Shown piece after piece: positions 58,902 through 64,000 of a DNA stretch of 64,000 nt. Origin of the DNA: Hyphomicrobiales bacterium (GTDB taxonomy: Bacteria > Pseudomonadota > Alphaproteobacteria > Rhizobiales > Rhizobiaceae); assembly GCA_900471925.1 (NCBI GenBank), contig UCGV01000039.1, forward strand, positions 1 through 64,000, given 5' to 3'. Position 1 is the stretch's first letter. Every line of letters begins with the position of its first letter. The notes beneath the pieces are model-generated. The model had not been told where the DNA came from. It made no database searches and worked only from the letters and a program-made list of their open reading frames with translations. A program made the position numbers and the translations under genes.

Positions 58902-59050
58902 GGCGAAAGAGTGGAGGATTGCCGTTTTTTTGCCGTCTAGCCCCGTCGGATGACGGATTCTTTCGGATAAAACGGGGCGGCGCGACAAAATTCCGCTTAA
59001 ATCTTTGATTCCTAGTGGTTATTTTATGGCTGGACACAAGCTGTCTACGC

Positions 59051-59079
59051 CTTGACTATGCTAATCCCTAAAACTATGT
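59051..59079 (+). promoter_or_regulatory. Sigma-70-type promoter of the F0 operon
   Basis: -35 CTTGAC (59051-59056), exactly 17 bp, -10 CTATGT (59074-59079), close to the rhizobial CTTGAC-N17-CTATAT consensus, about 100 bp upstream of the atpI start. Confidence 0.78.
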
Positions 59080-59184
59080 TGCGCGCGACTTCAGAACGGG
59101 CCGGAAGGTTCTTTAACCTTTGCGTCCGTGGTCCGGAAAACCGGGGTAGCGGTGTTGTGGGCGACGGGAGCGGAGGAGAGCACG

Positions 59185-59523
59185 ATGGCGGATGACCGCG
59201 AAGAAAGTCTTGAGCAGCGCCGTCGGCAGCTGGAAGCGGAACTTGCTTCCAAGCGTGTGGATGACAGGAAGGAAGAAGCGCGGGAGGCGAGCGCCGAGCA
59301 GAGCCGTAAAGGTTATGCCCAGGCAATGAAGCTCTCGAGCGAATTCATTTCCGCCATCGTTGTCGGTGCTGTGCTCGGCTATCTCTTCGACCATTTTGTT
59401 GGCACGACGCCTTGGGGGTTGATTGTTCTTCTGCTTCTTGGATTCTGTGCCGGTGTTTTGAATGTTCTGCGCGCTGCGGGGAAGGTCGCCCAACCCCTGG
59501 ATCGCCAGAACACTGATAAATAA
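59185..59523 (+). CDS. atpI: F0F1 ATP synthase assembly protein AtpI
   Basis: A 112-residue membrane protein that assists assembly of the c-ring. The charged coiled N-terminus (ESLEQRRRQLEAELASKR) is followed by two transmembrane helices (FISAIVVGAVLGYLFDHFVG; WGLIVLLLLGFCAGVLNVLR). The ATG at 59185 follows a GGAGGAGAG ribosome site. It is the first gene of the F0 operon, with a good promoter upstream. Confidence 0.94.
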   Translation: MADDREESLEQRRRQLEAELASKRVDDRKEEAREASAEQSRKGYAQAMKLSSEFISAIVVGAVLGYLFDHFVGTTPWGLIVLLLLGFCAGVLNVLRAAGKVAQPLDRQNTDK

Positions 59524-59582
59524 GGCCGTCCGGCCCAGTGCAATTTCCGCCTTTTGGGCGGGCCAAAGAGAGAGAGCAACCG

Positions 59583-60335
59583 GTGTCAAACGATCCGACT
59601 CATCAGTTCCAGATCTTCAAGATTGTGCCGATCGAAGTCGGCGGGATTGATTTCTCGTTCACCAACGCATCGCTCTTCATGGTCGCTTCGGCTGCTGTTG
59701 CCGTCGGCTTCCTCTATTTCTCGACCTCGAACCGCGCCATCGTTCCGGGCCGTTCGCAGTCGATCGCCGAAATGTCCTACGAGTTCATCGCCGGCATGCT
59801 GAAGGAAGGCGCGGGCAGCAAGGGAATGCAATTCTTCCCGCTGGTCTTCTCGCTCTTCATGTTCGTGTTGACGGCAAATCTGCTCGGCATGTTCCCGTAT
59901 TTCTTCACGGTCACGAGCCAGATCATCGTCACCTTCGCGCTGGCGATCCTCGTTATCGGTACGGTTCTCGTCTACGGTTTCTACAAGCACGGCTTCCATT
60001 TCCTGAATGTCTTCGTGCCCTCGGGCGTGCCGGGCATCCTGTTGCCGCTGGTCGTCGCGATTGAAATCATTTCCTTCCTTTCCCGTCCGATTTCCCTGTC
60101 GGTTCGTCTTTTCGCCAACATGCTCGCTGGTCACATCACGCTGAAGGTGTTCGCAGGCTTCGTCGCCTCGCTTGGAGCCCTCGGTGCTGTCGGGGTCGGC
60201 GGGGCCGTCCTTCCTCTCATCATGACCGTCGCCCTGACCGGTCTCGAGTTCCTCGTTGCCTTCCTCCAGGCTTACGTCTTTGCGGTGCTGACTTGCATGT
60301 ACCTCAATGACGCGATCCATCCGGGCGGGCACTAA
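59583..60335 (+). CDS. atpB: ATP synthase F0 subunit a
   Basis: A 250-residue inner-membrane subunit forming the proton half-channels. The essential Arg lies in SVRLFANMLAGH near residue 177, with FLQAYVFAVLTCMYLNDAI at the end. The start is GTG 59583 (protein SNDPTHQFQIFKIVPIEVGG), which gives the N-terminus known from other rhizobia; the frame upstream is open to 59538. It lies 59 bp after atpI. Confidence 0.97.
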   Translation: MSNDPTHQFQIFKIVPIEVGGIDFSFTNASLFMVASAAVAVGFLYFSTSNRAIVPGRSQSIAEMSYEFIAGMLKEGAGSKGMQFFPLVFSLFMFVLTANLLGMFPYFFTVTSQIIVTFALAILVIGTVLVYGFYKHGFHFLNVFVPSGVPGILLPLVVAIEIISFLSRPISLSVRLFANMLAGHITLKVFAGFVASLGALGAVGVGGAVLPLIMTVALTGLEFLVAFLQAYVFAVLTCMYLNDAIHPGGH

Positions 60336-60401
60336 GGATAACGACATCGACGTCAAAGGGCGTCAGTCATTCGCCGCAACAACCATTTAAAGGAGTTCAA
60401 C

Positions 60402-60629
60402 ATGGACGCGGAAGCAGCAAAGTACATCGGTGCAGGTCTCGCTTGCTTTGGTATGGCCGGTACGGCTCTCGGCCTCGGCAACATTTTCGGCAACTACCTC
60501 TCCGGCGCACTGCGCAATCCGTCTGCTGCTGACAGCCAGTTCGGCCGTCTGGTATTCGGCTTCGCCGTTACGGAAGCTCTGGGCATCTTCTCGCTGCTCG
60601 TTGCTCTCCTCCTCCTCTTCGCCGTCTGA
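60402..60629 (+). CDS. atpE: ATP synthase F0 subunit c
   Basis: A 75-residue hairpin subunit of the rotor ring. Helix 1 has the glycine motif GMAGTALGLGNIFG, the polar loop is RNPSAADSQFGRL, and helix 2 carries the proton-binding Glu58 in VTEALGIF. The ATG at 60402 follows AAAGGAG. Translation efficiency should be high, as needed for a multi-copy subunit. Confidence 0.98.
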   Translation: MDAEAAKYIGAGLACFGMAGTALGLGNIFGNYLSGALRNPSAADSQFGRLVFGFAVTEALGIFSLLVALLLLFAV

Positions 60630-60707
60630 TATCGGTGGATTGATGGATCACGGCCTGCGAACAGCGAGCCGTGATCCTTTGCATTTGCAGTACACCTGGA
60701 GGTGAGC

Positions 60708-61328
60708 ATGTACTTTGTGACCCCGGCCTACGCTGAAGAGGCACCGGCGGGAACCGCGACGGATGCGCATGCCGCTCCGGCTGCCGGCGAGGTTCATACC
60801 GAGACCGGCGTCGCCGAAGGCGAGCACGCGCGTGGGCCTTTCCCGCCATTCGATTCGTCGACCTATGCATCCCAGCTTCTGTGGCTGGTGATTACGTTTG
60901 TCATTTTCTACCTGCTCATGCAAAAGGTCATCGCCCCGCGCATCGGCGCCATCCTCGAGCAGCGTCACAGCCGCATTTCGCAGGATGTCGAAGAGGCAAG
61001 CCGTCTGAAGGCTGAAGCCGACGCCGCCGTTGCGACCTATGAAGGCGAACTCGCCGCTGCCCGCGCCAAGGCAAATTCGATCGGCACTGCCGCTCGCGAT
61101 GCCGCCAAGGTCAAGGCCGATGAAGACCGCCGTACGGTCGAGGCAAGCCTGAACGAAAAGCTGAAGGCTGCCGAAGCCCGTATCGCTGACGTGAAGGCGA
61201 AGGCTTTTGCCGATGTCGGCGCCATTGCCGAGGAAACCGCTGCAGCGGTTGTCGAACAGCTCATCGGCGGCTCCGCTGCCCAGTCTGACGTCGCGGCTGC
61301 CGTTGCAGCCGCCAAGAAGGAGGCTTGA
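60708..61328 (+). CDS. atpF': ATP synthase F0 subunit b'
   Basis: A 206-residue peripheral-stalk subunit. An N-terminal extension rich in Ala, Glu and His (about residues 1-45) is followed by one transmembrane helix (LLWLVITFVIFYLLM) and a long charged coiled coil (EQRHSRISQDVEEASRLKAE). The ATG at 60708 lies 5 nt after GGAGG; a GTG at 60702 is inside the ribosome site and unlikely. b and b' pairs are usual in Alphaproteobacteria. Confidence 0.95.
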   Translation: MYFVTPAYAEEAPAGTATDAHAAPAAGEVHTETGVAEGEHARGPFPPFDSSTYASQLLWLVITFVIFYLLMQKVIAPRIGAILEQRHSRISQDVEEASRLKAEADAAVATYEGELAAARAKANSIGTAARDAAKVKADEDRRTVEASLNEKLKAAEARIADVKAKAFADVGAIAEETAAAVVEQLIGGSAAQSDVAAAVAAAKKEA

Positions 61329-61331
61329 TCG

Positions 61332-61823
61332 ATGGAATTTGCTTTTGATGCAACATTCTTCGCATTTGTCGGTCTCGTCCTCTTCCTGGCCCTGATCGTC
61401 TACCTGAAGGTTCCGGGCATGATGGCAAAGTCGCTCGACGACCGCGCCGATCAGATCCGCAACGAGCTGGCGGAAGCCAAGCGCTTGCGTGAGGAAGCCC
61501 AGCACCTGCTCGCTGAATACCAGCGCAAGCGCAAGGAAGCCGAAGCCGAAGCCGCCCACATCGTGGCCGCTGCCGAACGCGAAGCTGAGATGCTGACCGC
61601 TGAGGCGAAGAAGAAGACGGAAGAATTCGTCACCAACCGCACGGCGCTTTCCGAGCAGAAGATCAAGCAGGCCGAAGTCGACGCGATAAAGGCTGTTCGC
61701 TCTGCTGCCGTAGATCTTGCCATTGCAGCCGCCGAAACCGTCATCGGCAAGCAGGCCGATGCCAAGGTTCAGTCCGAACTTTTCGGCCAGGCCGTCGGCG
61801 AAGTGAAGACCCGCCTGAACTAA
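61332..61823 (+). CDS. atpF: ATP synthase F0 subunit b
   Basis: A 163-residue peripheral-stalk subunit with one N-terminal helix (FFAFVGLVLFLALIVYLKV) and a coiled coil to the end (DDRADQIRNELAEAKRLREE). It starts 3 bp after the b' stop and is the last gene of the F0 operon, which closes with a strong bidirectional terminator. F1 genes are not present in the window, as expected for the split arrangement in rhizobia. Confidence 0.97.
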   Translation: MEFAFDATFFAFVGLVLFLALIVYLKVPGMMAKSLDDRADQIRNELAEAKRLREEAQHLLAEYQRKRKEAEAEAAHIVAAAEREAEMLTAEAKKKTEEFVTNRTALSEQKIKQAEVDAIKAVRSAAVDLAIAAAETVIGKQADAKVQSELFGQAVGEVKTRLN

Positions 61824-61843
61824 GTGTCAGCACGATAGAATTG

Positions 61844-61871
61844 AAAAGCCCCGCTCCGGCGGGGCTTTTTG
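61844..61871. terminator. Bidirectional terminator after atpF
   Basis: AAAAGCCCCGC (61844-61854), loop TCCG, GCGGGGCTTTT (61859-61869), then more T. It ends the F0 operon and probably also rnhB from the other side. Confidence 0.92.
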
Positions 61872-62042
61872 TTTTTGCGGAGGAACTATTTCGGCAGCGA
61901 TGCGAGTGTGGCTTTCCATAGACGCTTTCGGATGACTGTCGACAGGACCGGCTGCGGAAGCACCGATGCTCGAACCAGCCCCATCGGCAATGATGGTCGC
62001 AGGTCGCCGCAAACGAGAGGGCTGCAGTAGCTTGTGCCGGAG

Positions 62043-62735
62043 CTATTCCTCCAGCATCTCGCCGGTCACTTCGGCCATGACGCCATCCTTGCGCAATGGC
62101 CGGAAGGTCATGCGATGCAGCGAGCAAGGGCCGTGTTTCTCGATCCCGGAACGGTGCTGCGCCGTGCCATATCCGGCGTGAGCAGCAAAGCCATATTCGG
62201 GAAAGACCAGATGGGCGCGCGCCATCATCCTGTCGCGCGTCACCTTGGCGACGATGGAGGCCGCCGCGATCGAAACGGATCGTGCATCGCCCTTCACGAC
62301 GGCCTGACCCGGGCAGTCGAGGCCGACAGGCACATCGAGCCCGTCCGTCAACACGTAGCTCGCCGGAATGGAAAGGCCACAAATCGCCCGGCGCATGGCA
62401 TCAAGGCTCGCCTTGCGGATATCGGTTTCGTCGATGCGTGTCGAGCTGGACGAGGCAATGGAGACTGTTGCGGTTGCCAGGATCTGCACGAACAGCTCTT
62501 CGCGTTTCTGCGCCGAAAGCTGCTTGGAATCATTCAGGCCTTCAGGAATTCGCTTGGGATCGAGGATCACGGCTGCGGCCACGACAGGCCCGGCAAGCGG
62601 GCCGCGTCCGGCTTCATCGGCACCGGCGACCGGCCAATGGCCGGCCTTGCGGGCCTTCAGCTCCAGCCGGAAATCCGGCACGAGCGGAACCTCTTCGAAA
62701 AGCAGAGGAGAATCGGGTGACGTGCGACGCTTCAT
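62043..62735 (-). CDS. rnhB: Ribonuclease HII
   Basis: A 230-residue enzyme that removes ribonucleotides and RNA from RNA:DNA hybrids. The catalytic acidic pair is in AGADEAGRGPLAGPVVAAAV (residues 37-56), LNDSKQLSAQKREEL follows, a further Asp lies in VLTDGLDVP, and SIAAASIVAKVTRDRMM and YGFAAHAGYGTAQH complete the family pattern. It is convergent with the F0 operon and unrelated to it. Confidence 0.97.
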   Translation of the reverse strand: MKRRTSPDSPLLFEEVPLVPDFRLELKARKAGHWPVAGADEAGRGPLAGPVVAAAVILDPKRIPEGLNDSKQLSAQKREELFVQILATATVSIASSSSTRIDETDIRKASLDAMRRAICGLSIPASYVLTDGLDVPVGLDCPGQAVVKGDARSVSIAAASIVAKVTRDRMMARAHLVFPEYGFAAHAGYGTAQHRSGIEKHGPCSLHRMTFRPLRKDGVMAEVTGEMLEE

Positions 62736-62956
62736 GCGGCGGAAACTCGCACGTCAACCCGATCTCCTGCAAGCCCCCGGATCAGGGCGGGTGGCCGGGG
62801 GATCTCCGGCAGATGAGGCGGTCAGGGCCATCAGCCGGAATTACACAAGGCAGAAGATTCAGGGCAGATCTTCATGACGCCTTGTGCAAGCTCGTCAATC
62901 GATGCATCGGACTGAAGCCGCGGCGGCTGCACGTCCGAACCGCATTAAGAAGCCAG

Positions 62957-64000
62957 TTACAACAGCGAAAGCTGCACGCCGCTGCCATTGGGCGGCACGA
63001 AGAGGTCGTCGGTGAGCGCGAGGCTGCGCCGGGTCAAGCCAAGCCGCTTTGCCGCCATCTCGAAACGCCGCGCGATCTGCCAGGCATAGGGGCCGGCGCC
63101 TTTCATGCGCTTGCCGAATTCGGCATCGTAATCCTTGCCGCCGCGCATCGAGCGCACCAGCGACATGACATGGCGGTAGCGATCCGGATAGTTCTGCAGC
63201 AGCCAGTCGCGAAACAGCGGGCTGACTTCGAGCGGCAGCCGCAGCAGCACATAGCTTGCCTGGTCCGCGCCCGCCGCCTTGGCTGCTTCGAGAATGCGCT
63301 CCAGCTCGTGATCGTTGAGCGCCGGGATTACGGGGGCTGCCATGACGGCGGTGAGCACGCCCGCCTCCGAGAGACCACGGATCGCTTCCAGCCGACGCGT
63401 CGGCGTCGAGGCGCGCGGCTCCATCAGGCGGGCGAGCTTGCGGTCGAGCGTCGTCACCGAGATGCCGACGCGCACGAGGTTCTTCTGTGCCATCTCCTGG
63501 AGGATATCGAGATCGCGCAGGATCATCGCTGACTTGGTGACGATCGCAACCGGATGGTTCGCCTTGTTCAGCACTTCGAGGATCTGCCGCATGACGCGCC
63601 ATTCCTTCTCGATCGGCTGGTAGGGATCGGTATTGGTACCGATTGCGATGGTGCGCACCTTGTAGCCCGGTTTGGCAAGCTCACGCTCCAGAAGCTTCGG
63701 CGCATCCGGCTTGGCAAAGAGCTTGGCTTCGAAATCCAGTCCTGCCGAAAGACCCATATAGGCGTGGGTCGGCCGGGCAAAGCAGTAGATGCAGCCATGC
63801 TCGCAGCCGCGATATGGATTGATCGATCGGTCGAAGGACAGGTCGGGAGATTCGTTGCGGGTAATCGCCGTGCGGGGCTTTTCGATCTGCACCTCGGTCT
63901 TGAACGGCGGCAGCTCTTCGAGGCTCTGCCAGCCGTCGTCGAAGGTCTCGCGCTGCGTCGGCTCGAAGCGGCCACTGGGGTTGAGGCCCGCACCACGGCC
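62957..64000 (-). CDS. PA0069-type radical SAM protein, N-terminus beyond the window
   Basis: 347 residues are visible; the frame continues to the right edge (GRGAGLNPSGRFEP is the visible beginning), so only a short N-terminus is missing. The Fe-S site CEHGCIYC (CxxxCxxC) is in RGCEHGCIYCFARPTHAYMG about 70 residues from the visible start. IGTNTDPYQPIEK is typical of the PA0069 family, and the split barrel and C-terminal part follow to SGVQLSLL. The function of this radical SAM family is not established. The gene ends 222 bp before rnhB on the same strand. Confidence 0.94.
   Translation of the reverse strand, partial: GRGAGLNPSGRFEPTQRETFDDGWQSLEELPPFKTEVQIEKPRTAITRNESPDLSFDRSINPYRGCEHGCIYCFARPTHAYMGLSAGLDFEAKLFAKPDAPKLLERELAKPGYKVRTIAIGTNTDPYQPIEKEWRVMRQILEVLNKANHPVAIVTKSAMILRDLDILQEMAQKNLVRVGISVTTLDRKLARLMEPRASTPTRRLEAIRGLSEAGVLTAVMAAPVIPALNDHELERILEAAKAAGADQASYVLLRLPLEVSPLFRDWLLQNYPDRYRHVMSLVRSMRGGKDYDAEFGKRMKGAGPYAWQIARRFEMAAKRLGLTRRSLALTDDLFVPPNGSGVQLSLL

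Noticed and set aside
62096..63532. Long plus-strand open frame across rnhB and the radical SAM gene
   Set aside because: It crosses two real genes on the other strand and the intergenic gap; the product is Arg/His-rich without domains.

Overview
The window looks like an ordinary stretch of main chromosome from a member of the Rhizobiaceae (Alphaproteobacteria), most likely Rhizobium. The basis is the gene content: a split F0 ATP synthase operon with both b and b' subunits, a hisS-hisZ-hisG cluster with short-form HisG, waaA/lpxK with DUF4170 and DUF2093 neighbours, and a CIRCE-controlled groESL. It also carries a 108-bp two-palindrome element that matches my recollection of the rhizobial RIME1 repeat. 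Species cannot be fixed by reading alone. I see no rRNA, tRNA, insertion sequence, prophage, CRISPR array or integrated island.

Layout. 0-10 kb: a cut-off outer-membrane-type gene, two L,D-transpeptidase paralogues, tag (DNA repair), a HAD phosphatase, a RIME1-like repeat, two small genes of uncertain function, a TetR regulator with a striking perfect operator followed by an MFS exporter, an aldo/keto reductase, and a DUF305 plus Met/His-rich pair that suggests metal (copper) handling. 10-18.7 kb: hisS-hisZ-hisG, DoxX and GST facing apart, an orphan PAS-like protein, and groESL with promoter, CIRCE and an odd duplicated groEL tail. 18.7-28 kb: chrA, a VOC protein facing a WYL regulator, a NagD-type HAD protein with ribF, an MFS transporter and ileS. 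28-43 kb: a lipoprotein, tadA, an RluB-type pseudouridine synthase with a long basic repeat tail overlapping rsmD, a patatin, a Kef-type antiporter, then pmbA, a CysQ-like phosphatase, DUF4170, waaA, a HAD protein and lpxK (envelope and lipid A functions), with DUF2093 and mutL on the other strand.

43-51.5 kb: a two-gene signalling unit (PAS-PAS-receiver protein without a kinase, then GGDEF-EAL) behind a perfect CtrA box, a PRC-barrel protein, and a galactose/galactonate operon (SDR dehydrogenase, dgoK, dgoA, SMP-30 lactonase) facing an IclR regulator. The operon supplies all De Ley-Doudoroff steps except galactonate dehydratase. 51.7-64 kb: a solo LuxR regulator, a cysteine-free Mrp/ApbC ATPase, CorA and Kup cation transporters, a SleB-type wall hydrolase, the F0 operon atpI-atpB-atpE-atpF'-atpF with a good sigma-70 promoter, rnhB, and a radical SAM protein cut by the right edge.

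The most unusual items are the c-di-GMP/receiver unit with its paired palindromes and CtrA box, the 26-bp duplication of the groEL 3' end around a palindromic insert, the Mrp protein with no cysteine, the repeat tail on the pseudouridine synthase, and the 16-bp perfect inverted repeat before the TetR gene. None amounts to a clearly new multi-gene defence or mobile system.
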